A stretch of DNA of 21,484 nucleotides from an uncultured Eubacteriales bacterium. Lineage in GTDB: Bacteria; Bacillota; Clostridia; Oscillospirales; Acutalibacteraceae. The stretch's first letter is position 1. Each line of letters opens with the position of its first letter. The translations under genes and the position numbers were made by a program. Below the pieces are notes generated by a model. That model was not told the DNA's origin. It did no database searches and was given only the letters and a program-made list of their open reading frames with translations. The stretch covers positions 1 to 21,484 of the forward strand of contig CAKUZC010000006.1 of the NCBI GenBank assembly GCA_934718145.1, read 5' to 3'. Below are positions 7,738 to 16,255 of the stretch, piece by piece.

Positions 7738-8113
7738 GTATTTTTTCCTCCTAAATAATTTATATTACTAAATTTTTCAAAATTCTGCATAAATATACTT
7801 TAAATTGAAAAACCTTAATGAGCGCACAAGTTACATTATACTACATTTTATAAAATTATTTCAATCTTTATAAAAAATTAGATTTAGAACTCACTCCTTT
7901 TCTGTTCAACACATTTATTAAAAAAAGATTATTTCTATTTATGGGTCATGTTACCACATTTCCAGAAAAATGTCAATTTTTTTATTATATTTTTTATCGA
8001 TAAAATTCGACACTTCTACAAATCAAGGTAATTTTTCGAAAATTTAAGATGTAAAAAATATGTTAAATAATTTAATTGAGAATACGGGGTAATTTTTTTC
8101 TGTAAAAAATTGG
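7738..8113. other. 376-base intergenic region between mrdA and mgsA
   Basis: No open reading frame of note. Besides the mgsA promoter it holds, on the minus strand, TTGACA (7976-7971) and TAACAT (7953-7948) 17 bases apart, a second possible promoter reading toward mgsA. On the plus strand the same place forms an ACATTT/AAATGT hairpin followed by CAATTTTTTTATT. Near the mrdA stop an AT-only inverted repeat (AATTTTTT / AAAAAATT, about 8092-8110) may end the rod-shape operon. A transcript from the distal promoter would have a leader of over 200 bases; no riboswitch class is recognisable. Confidence 0.4.
7835..7864 (-). promoter_or_regulatory. SigA-type promoter of mgsA
   Basis: On the minus strand TTGAAA (7864-7859) and TATAAT (7840-7835) are 18 bases apart. 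This would give a leader of roughly 90 bases before the mgsA ATG. Confidence 0.6.
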
Positions 8114-10102
8114 TTATTGCTGAGAATTGAGTCCAAAATATTCGTTCATTATATCCCTCGCAACATTTTTTGAGACCAATCCGCTTTTTCCGTGTGCTAT
8201 TACAACCGAGATTGCAATTTGAGGGTCATCGTAGGGGGCAAAACATATAAACGTGGTATGGTCTGAACCTGAGTTTTGAGCGGTACCCGTTTTTGCAGCT
8301 ATGGGGATGGGGTAACCGGAAAAATCTCGTGCAGTTCCGCTGAGAGCAACTTCTCGCATTCCTTCTTTTACAGCGTTCAAATTTTCTTCTGAAATACCTA
8401 CATCCTCGACAAGTTCGGGAGGGTACTCTTTTATAACTTTAGCTCTTGAATAGTCTGTAATTTTACTTACCAAATGAGTTTTATATCTTTTTCCTCCATT
8501 TGCTATTGTGGCTGTGTAAGCTGCAAGTTGAAGGGGGGTTAACATGTTGTCGGATTGTCCTATTGCCGCTTGAGAAGACCCTGACTCATACCATTTTGCT
8601 CCTACGTTTTCGCAGTGTTCGGGGCCGGCCAGTACTCCTTTACTTTCGCTTATTTCCACACCTGTTTTAACTCCTATGCCAAATTTTTTTGCAAATCCTC
8701 CAAGCAATTCTGCACCTAAACGTCGTCCAAGTTCGGCGAAATATACATTGCAAGATTTGGCCAAAGCGTTGCGGAGTTTAACATTTCCATGAACTCCCAT
8801 ACATTTTAAGCGATAACCTGTGTAGTAATTAAAACTTCCACAGCAATTTATTGGTTCATCGGGAGTAATTTTACCTGACTCGAGTGCAGCACAAGCAACA
8901 AGAGGTTTGTAAACAGAACCCGGAGCATATGCGCCCATAAATGCACGATTTAAAAGCGGAACTGCTTTGTCTTTAGCTAATTCCGAGTAATAAGAGCGAT
9001 CTCCCATAAATCGTGCCAAATCATAGCTGGGATAGGTCGAAGCTGCCAGAACTGAAAAATCTTTGACATTCAAAACCACTGCCGCTCCTGAACAACAGTC
9101 TGCCGCACCTCTGTGAGCTGCTTCAACATTCCTTTTGAGAGATTCATTTGCAACCTGTTGAATTTTCGAAGAAATAGTTAGATGCACGGTATTTCCTGAT
9201 TGAGCGGGTTCTCTTTCAGATACGTCCATAACCTGTCCATCTCGTGACATTTGAATCATTCTTTTTCCTCCGATTCCACGGAGATAATCTTCAAAAACGC
9301 TTTCGATGCCTGCTTTTCCGATAATAGCATCCATTGCATATTTTTCTTTGAGCTTTTCGTATTCTTCCGGGGACATAAAACCGGTGTAACCTACAATATG
9401 AGGGGCAATCTCTCCATTTATGTATCGTCTTAGAAGAGATGTTTGGATTCTAAGTCCTCTATACTCTTCAAATTTTTCATTAATAACCGTAACGGCTTCT
9501 TTGCTAACGCTGTCTGCGAGGACATAAGGTGTGCCTTTGGAATGATGCATACCGTTTTTTTCCATATTAAATCTTACACTGCAAATAATTCTCTGCTCCG
9601 ACTTTGAAAAATCCTCTGCTTTGTACTTTTTTATCATTTCATTCATACATTCAGACGCTGAAGCTTCCGGGGAAAGCTTTAAAGTGTTTTTTAAACTCTT
9701 ACTTTGTGTGTCTTTACCATCTTCAAATAAAAATTGATTGTTTTTCAAGCTGATAGGTAATAAATCTATCCATTGACAATTAAGAGACTCTAAAAATTTG
9801 ACAGATTTGAGTATAAATTCATTTTCTTTTCCTTTTTCAATTAAAAGTCTGTCTATTACAACTTTATATCCGGTGTCGTTTACAGCCAATCCGACTCCGT
9901 TGCAATCAAGGATTTCTCCTCTGACGGGGTCGGTTGTGACAAAATATATATTGCTGCTGTTTGCACGCAGTTTGTAATATTCAGAGTTTATTATTTGCCA
10001 ATCAACAAGCCTAGACACAAAAACTATAAATACTGCAATTACAGATGTAATTAAAACATAGTATCTTTTTTTATTAAAAACCTTAGATTCTATCTTGTTC
10101 AC
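8114..10102 (-). CDS. mrdA: Penicillin-binding protein 2, elongation-specific transpeptidase
   Basis: Class B PBP that cross-links side-wall peptidoglycan with the MreBCD-RodA elongasome. The 662-residue protein has one N-terminal membrane anchor (about 12-32), a PBP dimerisation domain starting at DPVRGEILDCNG (58-69), and a transpeptidase domain with the active serine in GSVYK (Ser396, Lys399), the SCN motif (450-452) and KTGTAQ (604-609). All three catalytic motifs are intact. It is the last gene of mreB-mreC-mreD-mrdA, and its start overlaps the mreD end by 20 bases, so it is translationally coupled. The C-terminus is short, without PASTA domains, as expected for this subclass. Confidence 0.95.
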   Translation of the reverse strand: MNKIESKVFNKKRYYVLITSVIAVFIVFVSRLVDWQIINSEYYKLRANSSNIYFVTTDPVRGEILDCNGVGLAVNDTGYKVVIDRLLIEKGKENEFILKSVKFLESLNCQWIDLLPISLKNNQFLFEDGKDTQSKSLKNTLKLSPEASASECMNEMIKKYKAEDFSKSEQRIICSVRFNMEKNGMHHSKGTPYVLADSVSKEAVTVINEKFEEYRGLRIQTSLLRRYINGEIAPHIVGYTGFMSPEEYEKLKEKYAMDAIIGKAGIESVFEDYLRGIGGKRMIQMSRDGQVMDVSEREPAQSGNTVHLTISSKIQQVANESLKRNVEAAHRGAADCCSGAAVVLNVKDFSVLAASTYPSYDLARFMGDRSYYSELAKDKAVPLLNRAFMGAYAPGSVYKPLVACAALESGKITPDEPINCCGSFNYYTGYRLKCMGVHGNVKLRNALAKSCNVYFAELGRRLGAELLGGFAKKFGIGVKTGVEISESKGVLAGPEHCENVGAKWYESGSSQAAIGQSDNMLTPLQLAAYTATIANGGKRYKTHLVSKITDYSRAKVIKEYPPELVEDVGISEENLNAVKEGMREVALSGTARDFSGYPIPIAAKTGTAQNSGSDHTTFICFAPYDDPQIAISVVIAHGKSGLVSKNVARDIMNEYFGLNSQQ

Positions 10103-10622
10103 CCCCGGAACTGTTTACCATGAAGTATCTTACTGAGCGGTTAAGCAAAAATATTATAGGAGATGCCAAAACGGAGTATATGATACACGGCACAATAGTA
10201 TTGTTCCATGCTAAGGATATTCCTTCGTAATTTTGATTAATGAAATTGAAACAAAATACTAAAGATATAACAAATGTGTTAACTATTGCACATAGCGCCC
10301 ATATTATCCAAAAGTTAAGGTTCATAAAATAATTTGAGAGCACTCCAATAGCATATCCGAATAATCCAAAAATTAAAATACAAGTTCCGAATGGAGTCCC
10401 GAATGACATGTCCATAAATACTCCGCAAACCGCTCCCAATATCATATCGAAAAATTCTTTTTCCCACACTGCTATGGATATAAAAGAAGAGATAAGAAAT
10501 ACAGGGCGTGCGTCTAAACAGTTTATAGTTAAACCGGGTGTTTGTTCCAAACAGTAAAAAATGTACAACTCCAGAAAATATACAAAAAATCGAAAAAATT
10601 TATTTTCTCCAATTGATTTCAT
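10083..10622 (-). CDS. mreD: Rod shape-determining membrane protein MreD
   Basis: Integral membrane protein of 179 residues with about five hydrophobic segments and little else conserved. Assignment rests on position between mreC and the PBP2 gene, on size, and on features such as the middle segment DMSFGTPFGTCILIFGLFGY, which resembles the MreD signature. It links MreC to the membrane part of the elongasome. The ATG at 10622 follows the mreC stop by 9 bases, with GAGG upstream; its end overlaps mrdA. Confidence 0.9.
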   Translation of the reverse strand: MKSIGENKFFRFFVYFLELYIFYCLEQTPGLTINCLDARPVFLISSFISIAVWEKEFFDMILGAVCGVFMDMSFGTPFGTCILIFGLFGYAIGVLSNYFMNLNFWIIWALCAIVNTFVISLVFCFNFINQNYEGISLAWNNTIVPCIIYSVLASPIIFLLNRSVRYFMVNSSGGEQDRI

Positions 10623-10631
10623 GGCAATTCC

Positions 10632-11498
10632 TCAGTTATTATCGTTTTTTAAAATATCCATGGTACCCTTGCCTTTGAAATCGGATACAACAAAGACATC
10701 TTTTATTTCTCTAATGTTTTCAAAAGGTTCAATAATAGCGTAGTACGATGAATCATAGTTATCATACTCAATTGATTTTATTTTTCCGACTTTTAAATTT
10801 TTAGGGTACATACCGCTTATTCCGCTGGTTACAATGATGTCACCCGGTTGCATATCGCTCTGAGCGGGAATAAAGGTCATACGGGTTAGATTATTTGCAG
10901 CTTGAATAGCTGATCCCGAAATAATTCCGCTATCCCCGGTTCTGGAGTTTATTACTCCTATTTTAGCTTCAGGAGACAATATATTTCTGACTCTTGCAGA
11001 ATGTGCATTTATTTTGCAAATTCGTCCTACAAGTCCATTTTCAGTTAAAACGGCATCATTTAGAGAAAGTCCGTCGGATGTTCCTTTATCCACAACGAAA
11101 TCCCAAAAGTATTCAGTTGAACTTCTGCCCACTACATACCCGGAAACAAATTTTAGACTATCATCGGACTGCTTTATGCCGTAATATTTTCTAAAACGTA
11201 AATTTTCCCTTTTTAAATCGTTATAGTCAACTGATAAATTTCTCAAGTTGTTTATTTGAGCTTTTAGGGATTCGTTTTCTTCCTTTAAGCTTTCTTTTTC
11301 TTGGAACTGATATGAAAAATCAGTAGCGTAATCAGAAACTGATTTTATTGCCTTTTGAACCGGAACAGTTACCAAACTGAATGTACTCAAAATGATATTG
11401 TTTTCTTGATGTGAAACACCATATACAATAACTCCGGAAACAATAAATACAAACCCTAAAACGGTTTTAAAAGCGGTACTTTTTAAAAATTCCTTCAC
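10632..11498 (-). CDS. mreC: Rod shape-determining protein MreC
   Basis: Bitopic scaffold of the elongasome (288 aa). It has one membrane helix (about 10-28, TVLGFVFIVSGVIVYGV), a coiled coil (about 65-105, EKESLKEENESLKAQINNLR), and two beta-barrel domains with SGYVVGRSSTEYFWDFVVDKG, the GLVGRICKI stretch and PGDIIVTSGISGMYPKNLKVG, all typical of MreC. The start is GTG at 11498 with GGGGTG upstream. It follows mreB by 23 bases and precedes mreD by 9, so it is part of one transcript. Confidence 0.95.
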   Translation of the reverse strand: MKEFLKSTAFKTVLGFVFIVSGVIVYGVSHQENNIILSTFSLVTVPVQKAIKSVSDYATDFSYQFQEKESLKEENESLKAQINNLRNLSVDYNDLKRENLRFRKYYGIKQSDDSLKFVSGYVVGRSSTEYFWDFVVDKGTSDGLSLNDAVLTENGLVGRICKINAHSARVRNILSPEAKIGVINSRTGDSGIISGSAIQAANNLTRMTFIPAQSDMQPGDIIVTSGISGMYPKNLKVGKIKSIEYDNYDSSYYAIIEPFENIREIKDVFVVSDFKGKGTMDILKNDNN

Positions 11499-11521
11499 TT
11501 ATCCGCACCCCAACTAAATTT

Positions 11522-12529
11522 TCAATTAAACCTTTTTTTCAAACAATCCCGTGGTAAAGACGAACCCAAGCATTTTCCTGCGCCGTCTACAACACAATCT
11601 AAAGGATTTTCGGCAATAAAGACAGGCATGTTAATACTTTCAGATATGAGTGTGTCTATTCCTCTTAAAAGAGCTCCTCCGCCTGTCATCATTATGCCTC
11701 GTTCGATAATATCCGCAGAGAGTTCCGGTGGAGTATTTTCAAGAGTATTTTTTACGGCCTCTACTATACGAGTAAGGGGATAGGAGAGAGCTTCTCTTAT
11801 TTCTTTGGAAGTTACGGTCACATCTTTCGGTAGACCATCTATGATGTCTCTTCCTTTTATGTCCATTTCTTCTTCATCATCATATGGAATCGCAGAACCT
11901 ATTTTTATCTTTACATTTTCCGCAGTGCATTCTCCTATTACAATGTTGTGCTTACGTTTAATATGAGAAATTATTGCCTCATTAAGTTTATCTCCGGCTA
12001 TTCTTTCCGACGTTGACGTGACTATATCTCCGAGCGAAATAACTGCAACTTCGGAAGTCCCTCCTCCTATGTCTACTACCATATTTCCAACCGGTTCAAA
12101 TATGGGTAGTCCCGCTCCTAAAGCTGCGGCCATAGGTTCTTCCATCAAATCTATTACACCTGCACCGGCTTGCTTTGCGGCATCTTCTACGGCTCTTCTT
12201 TCGACGTCTGTAACACCTGAAGGTATACATATTACTACCCTTGGTCTGCTGAAAAACATACTTTTTACAGTTTTTGATATAAAGTACTTAAGCATACTTG
12301 CAGTTACATCAAAATCCGCAATGACTCCGTCTTTAAGCGGTCTTACAGCTATAATCGAACGAGGTGTCCTTCCGACCATTTCCTTGGCCTGAGAACCCAC
12401 CGCAAGAACAGTATCGTTACGTATATCTACAGCGACTACTGACGGTTCTCTTTTTACTATTCCTTTTCCTTTGGCAAATACAAGAGTATTGGCCGTACCC
12501 AAATCTATACCTATTTCTTTTCCAAACAT
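11522..12529 (-). CDS. mreB: Rod shape-determining actin homologue MreB
   Basis: Actin-like ATPase (335 aa) that orients side-wall synthesis and gives rod shape. Seen are the phosphate-1 motif GIDLGTANTLVF, the long conserved SVVAVD and VGRTPRSIIAVRPLKDGVIAD region, phosphate-2 VVDIGGGTSEVAVISLG, RIAGDKLNEAI, and the adenosine loop GIMMTGGGALLRGID. Length is standard. ATG at 12529 has GGAGG 11 bases upstream. It heads the mreB-mreC-mreD-mrdA operon. No minCD genes follow, although they do in many Firmicutes. Confidence 0.97.
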   Translation of the reverse strand: MFGKEIGIDLGTANTLVFAKGKGIVKREPSVVAVDIRNDTVLAVGSQAKEMVGRTPRSIIAVRPLKDGVIADFDVTASMLKYFISKTVKSMFFSRPRVVICIPSGVTDVERRAVEDAAKQAGAGVIDLMEEPMAAALGAGLPIFEPVGNMVVDIGGGTSEVAVISLGDIVTSTSERIAGDKLNEAIISHIKRKHNIVIGECTAENVKIKIGSAIPYDDEEEMDIKGRDIIDGLPKDVTVTSKEIREALSYPLTRIVEAVKNTLENTPPELSADIIERGIMMTGGGALLRGIDTLISESINMPVFIAENPLDCVVDGAGKCLGSSLPRDCLKKRFN

Positions 12530-12623
12530 TTTTCAACTTACCTCCCGGATTCAAATTATTATTTTAAAACCATATCAACATTTATTAAGTAAAACAAATT
12601 AATATTCAAATACATTCAAAAAT

Positions 12624-13085
12624 TTATTTACCCGTCGAACCAAATCCATTTGTGCCTCGCTCGGTGGAATCAAGTTCCGAAACTTCATTTAAGATTAAAT
12701 TTTCTACTTTCATGATTACAAGTTGTGCAATTCTTTCACCCGGAGAAATGGTATAAGGTTCTTCTGCATAATTGCAAAGACCAACTTTTATTTCTCCTCT
12801 GTAATCACTGTCTATTACTCCCACACCATTTGATAGAGAAATTCCATGTTTAATTCCGAGCCCGCTCCTTCCGAAAATATAAGCGACATACTCATTCCCC
12901 GGTAGAGAAATCGCTATGCCGGTAGGAATTAAAATTCGTTTTCCGGGCAGTAAAATTATTTCATTATCAATGCAAGCACATAGGTCTGCTCCGGCTGAAC
13001 CTAAAGTGGCTTTTTTCGGTATAATTGCATTTTCCGACATTTTACAAAAATTTAATGTATTTAGGGGTTGACTTTTCTTTTCCAC
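12624..13085 (-). CDS. dut: dUTP diphosphatase
   Basis: Trimeric dUTPase hydrolysing dUTP to dUMP and pyrophosphate, keeping uracil out of DNA and feeding dTMP synthesis. All five motifs are visible in 153 residues: GSAGADLCA (I), GRSGLGIKHGI (II), GVGVIDSDYRGEIKVGL (III, with the catalytic Asp), SPGERIAQLVI (IV) and the flexible tail RGTNGFGSTGK (V). The start is GTG at 13085, with AAAGGTG about 5 bases upstream. The gene stands between zapA and mreB on the same strand; about 95 bases separate it from mreB, with no clear terminator, so read-through into the rod operon is possible. Confidence 0.96.
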   Translation of the reverse strand: MEKKSQPLNTLNFCKMSENAIIPKKATLGSAGADLCACIDNEIILLPGKRILIPTGIAISLPGNEYVAYIFGRSGLGIKHGISLSNGVGVIDSDYRGEIKVGLCNYAEEPYTISPGERIAQLVIMKVENLILNEVSELDSTERGTNGFGSTGK

Positions 13086-13358
13086 ATTTTCACCTTTTTT
13101 ATCAACAATTTAATGTTTATTTTAAAATTATCTTTGAAAAAGAGGAACCATCGCGCTTTATTAAGCTTATTTTTAAAATCTTTTAAAAAAGTTTTCCTCA
13201 TTTTCCACAGGACTTTCAACATTTTGAAGTTTAAAACAAGAAAATTCAAAAGATTAGCTTACAAAAATTCGATTTAATCACGAAAATTATAATTAACATT
13301 GTTTATTTTATGATTAAGTGAATTTAACATAAGAATTACTTCATATATTTGAGTCAAA

Positions 13359-13595
13359 TCACTTGCTATCTTCTATATTTTGCGCTCTCTTTTCGGCTTT
13401 ATGCACCCTGTCACACAAATCCATCATGACCAGTGAATTAATAATCGCAGTGCTGAGTCCGGGGTTTTCAATTCTTATTTTTTTAATCTGGCCATTTATT
13501 TCATTAACTATAAGTTTTACATATTCGTCACTTTCATCGGTGCGTATGTTGAACTCTACATTGTTAATACATACTCTTACACTGTGTCCGGCCAT
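13359..13595 (-). CDS. zapA: Cell division protein ZapA
   Basis: Small FtsZ-ring associated protein (78 aa from the chosen start). The N-terminal strand-rich part SVRVCINNVEFNIRTDESDEYVKLIVNEIN matches the family's NxYTIRTDESEEYV-type signature, followed by a helix and a C-terminal coiled coil (VHKAEKRAQNIED). The frame could begin at 13631, but the ATG at 13595 has AAAGGA 9 bases upstream and yields the usual length, so it is chosen. A TATAAT box (13642-13637, minus strand) sits upstream without a good -35. Confidence 0.88.
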   Translation of the reverse strand: MAGHSVRVCINNVEFNIRTDESDEYVKLIVNEINGQIKKIRIENPGLSTAIINSLVMMDLCDRVHKAEKRAQNIEDSK

Positions 13596-13784
13596 TTTAT
13601 CACATCCTTTCTTATCAAATATTTTCCACACAACCTATTATACTATATTGATGTGAATAAAATAATCTAAAATTGTACATATTTATTAAATAAAATGCTT
13701 TTTGGTAACTATTACTTATATTCAATGTTTAACCATACATATTATATTAAAAAAGTAGATAATAAATAATTATCAAAAAAATCG

Positions 13785-13813
13785 TTGACAAATATTTTGC
13801 ATGTCTGTATACT
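13785..13813 (+). promoter_or_regulatory. Consensus promoter of the first 5S rRNA gene
   Basis: TTGACA (13785-13790), 17-base spacer, TATACT (13808-13813). The predicted transcription start lies at about 13820, practically at the mature 5S end. Confidence 0.85.
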
Positions 13814-13820
13814 AATAGAC

Positions 13821-13938
<118 letters not shown>

Positions 13939-13956
13939 TTTTTGTTTGTATTTTTA

Positions 13957-13985
13957 AAGTCCACTTTGCGTGGATTTATTTTTTT
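13957..13985 (+). terminator. Terminator of 5S copy 1
   Basis: Stem AAGTCCAC (13957-13964) / GTGGATTT (13970-13977) with one G-T pair, loop TTTGC, followed by ATTTTTTT. Confidence 0.85.
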
Positions 13986-14381
13986 GCAATAAATTAAAAA
14001 TAGTGAATCAACATTAAAAAACAAATGAATTACTTTAAGAGATTATATTAACTTTTTTGTTATAGATTTTTACGATAGATCTAAACCCACTAGTTGATTT
14101 AACTTTAAAATTTAATAAAATATAAAAATTTTTTAGTTCGATAGAATTCATGTTTATCGATTTTTTGTTTGTTTAAGTGTACTAAGTGACAATTTTCGAC
14201 TATATTCTGAGATTATTTTAAAGATAAGTAATGTACTGTTTAATTGATTTTAATAGTTTTATCGGTGTAAAATTTATAAGTTTATGGTGGAAAGAAAAAA
14301 TATTATTAATTGTTTAATTGATTTTTTAATATTGTATAATAGATAGAATAAAATAACTTAATTTGGAGGGAAAAATATTAA
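13986..14381 (+). other. About 400-base AT-rich gap between 5S copy 1 and the first secreted-protein gene
   Basis: No reading frame of note. A hairpin TCGATA (14138-14143) / TATCGA (14155-14160) is followed by six T, a weak terminator-like signal with no gene in front of it. Immediately before the next gene TATAAT (about 14335-14340) is a good -10 box, but no -35 with 17-base spacing is seen, unlike the later genes of the array. Confidence 0.4.
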
Positions 14382-15023
14382 ATGAAGAAAAATTTAAAAT
14401 TATTTTCGGCAATTCTATCCGTTATTACATTAATAGGTTCCGTTAATGCATTTGCCGTTGTCTACAATGAACCGCAGAATCAACCTTCAGGAGATGAAGA
14501 AGAAAGACAAGCTATTTTGAGACATAACAGAATGGCTTTTGTTTCTAATGAACGAAGAAATGCAGTAATTGAAGAACATAGAAGGATGCTTTCTACGAGG
14601 AGAGGAACTTTGGAATTGTTCGTGTCAACTCAAACACATAGAGCTATGATAGCAGGAATGACAGCTCCTTTACCGGCTGAAGAACTGTCTCATGATTTAG
14701 TAGATGAAAAGTTTACAGAGTTTAGAAATAGGGTTGAAGAAATACATATTTCAGTCAATGATCTCAGAGCTTTTCAAAATTTTATAAGAGCTCAAATGGA
14801 AATAAGTATGAATCAAAGGCGGGTTTCGGCTATTCAATGGACAAGAGATAACGAAGCATTTTACAGAATTCCGTTCGAAGATCGTGATAAAGTTTACAGA
14901 TTTTCATTGTTGCTCAATACAATGATAACGAATAGAACTTTTAATGCTATTCCGGAATTTTCTCACGAATATAGAGCACGTTGCGTTCAGTATCTGTTAG
15001 GTTTAAATCCGGAACCCAATTAA
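14382..15023 (+). CDS. Secreted paralogous protein A (unknown function)
   Basis: I do not recognise this gene. It encodes 213 residues with a classic Sec signal peptide (Lys-rich start, hydrophobic core, NAFA cleavage after about residue 25), no lipobox and no sortase motif, so the product is probably released or loosely wall-bound. The mature part is helical, rich in Arg and Glu, and Cys-poor. It shares two blocks with the genes that follow: a middle stretch (about 110-140, EKFTEFRNRVEEIHISVNDL) and a C-terminal stretch FNAIPEFSHEYRARC. The end carries a short extension (LLGLNPEPN) not found in the others. GGAGGG lies about 13 bases before ATG. It sits between the two 5S rRNA genes. Confidence 0.75.
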   Translation: MKKNLKLFSAILSVITLIGSVNAFAVVYNEPQNQPSGDEEERQAILRHNRMAFVSNERRNAVIEEHRRMLSTRRGTLELFVSTQTHRAMIAGMTAPLPAEELSHDLVDEKFTEFRNRVEEIHISVNDLRAFQNFIRAQMEISMNQRRVSAIQWTRDNEAFYRIPFEDRDKVYRFSLLLNTMITNRTFNAIPEFSHEYRARCVQYLLGLNPEPN

Positions 15024-15105
15024 TCGAATTATAATATAATAATTTTGTATTAATCATTTTAAATTTGTTGAAAAAGCAGATATAAAATAATTATTAAAAA
15101 AACCA

Positions 15106-15134
15106 TTGACAAATATTTTGTATGTCTGTATACT
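15106..15134 (+). promoter_or_regulatory. Consensus promoter of the second 5S rRNA gene
   Basis: TTGACA (15106-15111), 17-base spacer, TATACT (15129-15134), the same hexamers as copy 1. Confidence 0.85.
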
Positions 15135-15141
15135 AATAGAC

Positions 15142-15259
<118 letters not shown>

Positions 15260-15277
15260 TTTTTATTTGTATTTTTA

Positions 15278-15306
15278 AAGTCCACTTTGTGTGGATTTAT
15301 TTTTTT
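15278..15306 (+). terminator. Terminator of 5S copy 2
   Basis: Stem AAGTCCAC / GTGGATTT with loop TTTGT, followed by ATTTTTT; the same as the copy 1 terminator but for one loop base. Confidence 0.85.
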
Positions 15307-15457
15307 GCAAAAAATTAAGTTAAGAGTGCAATGGAATTATAATTGATAGGACGTATTAACGCTAAAGTAGAGGTTGAATATAGTTAAATATAAATTTATA
15401 GGTTAAATTATCCAAGTTTGACTATCATCTATAAAACTATTTTAAGATATATTTTGT

Positions 15458-15486
15458 TTGACTTTAATTTTTTTATAATGTATTAT
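15458..15486 (+). promoter_or_regulatory. Promoter of secreted protein B
   Basis: TTGACT (15458-15463), 17-base spacer, TATTAT (15481-15486), the same geometry as the promoters of D to G. A TATAAT inside the spacer is too close to the -35 to serve it. Confidence 0.6.
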
Positions 15487-15545
15487 GAATATAAGAAACT
15501 AATGAATATAAACATTTGAAATATTGAATTTTAGGAGATTATAAA

Positions 15546-16193
15546 ATGAAAAAATTGTTAAGAAGCATATTTGCTCTGTCTTTATGTTCGCTGTTTTCAG
15601 CTTCTGTATTTCCTGTTAATGCTGTGAGAGACCGTCCGTTAGGTAAAGCTCCTATGGTTACACTTTGTGAGTTGCCGGATTTCGTTACGAGACTTTGTGG
15701 ATGGTTCGAAGATAATGGATTTCCGGATTTCCCTGATAAAGATGAAGAATTGAGCGTTCCTCAAAGAGACGCATTGCGCGGTGCGTCTGAAAATGATCGT
15801 CTCATAAGATTGCGTACGCATTGGTTAAAGCAATATATGGACATAATTTATAATTTTGTGCCCAACTTAAGAAGTTTTATAAATTGGAGAGTGGATAAGT
15901 TACAAGAATCTCTCAGAAAAATAGGTTTATCTGAAAAAGACACAGATGCTTTAAAAAATCATTGTTTGAAAATTTACGATGAATTTTATTATGTTAAAGT
16001 TTTAAATGATCCACCGTCATTTTATAAAGGGTATACCATACGATTTTTTGCAGATACTCCTGAGTTTGAAGATCGGGAAAAAGCAGATAAAGCGTTTAGT
16101 TTGATTTTTTCTTTGGAAGAAGAACCTATTTTCGAATTTCTTCCTTTGTTAGCTAAGAGCTATCTGGTTTCAAGAGGTATAATGTCAATCTAA
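15546..16193 (+). CDS. Secreted paralogous protein B (unknown function)
   Basis: Unrecognised exported protein of 215 residues. Signal peptide MKKLLRSIFALSLCSLF... with cleavage likely after VNA (residue 26); the core ALSLC is nearly the same as in D and E. The mature part has a Pro/Asp-rich front (FPDFPDKDEELSVP) and then predicted helices with WRVDKLQESLRKIGLSEKDT, matching the middle block of the other members (K..EFR...(V/L)..(I/L).LS..D). The C-terminus FEFLPLLAKSYLVSRGIMSI matches the family end but lacks its cysteine. GGAGA lies about 7 bases before ATG. Gene C follows 62 bases later without a visible terminator or promoter, so B and C may share a transcript. Confidence 0.75.
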   Translation: MKKLLRSIFALSLCSLFSASVFPVNAVRDRPLGKAPMVTLCELPDFVTRLCGWFEDNGFPDFPDKDEELSVPQRDALRGASENDRLIRLRTHWLKQYMDIIYNFVPNLRSFINWRVDKLQESLRKIGLSEKDTDALKNHCLKIYDEFYYVKVLNDPPSFYKGYTIRFFADTPEFEDREKADKAFSLIFSLEEEPIFEFLPLLAKSYLVSRGIMSI

Positions 16194-16255
16194 TTTGAAA
16201 TGATATAGTATTTCGAGACTTTAATTAGCATTAAATTGATTTTAAGGAGATACAT

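Noticed and set aside
7880..7905. Plus-strand ACTCACTCCTTTTCT, resembling the 3' end of 16S rRNA
   Set aside because: Only a short partial match in AT-rich DNA with no other 16S sequence around it; taken as chance.
12018..12392. 124-residue plus-strand frame inside mreB
   Set aside because: Shadow of mreB, without a ribosome site.
13061..13277. Two overlapping 62-69 residue frames on opposite strands between dut and zapA
   Set aside because: Low-complexity Lys/Phe-rich translations of AT-rich DNA, without ribosome sites, and partly overlapping dut.
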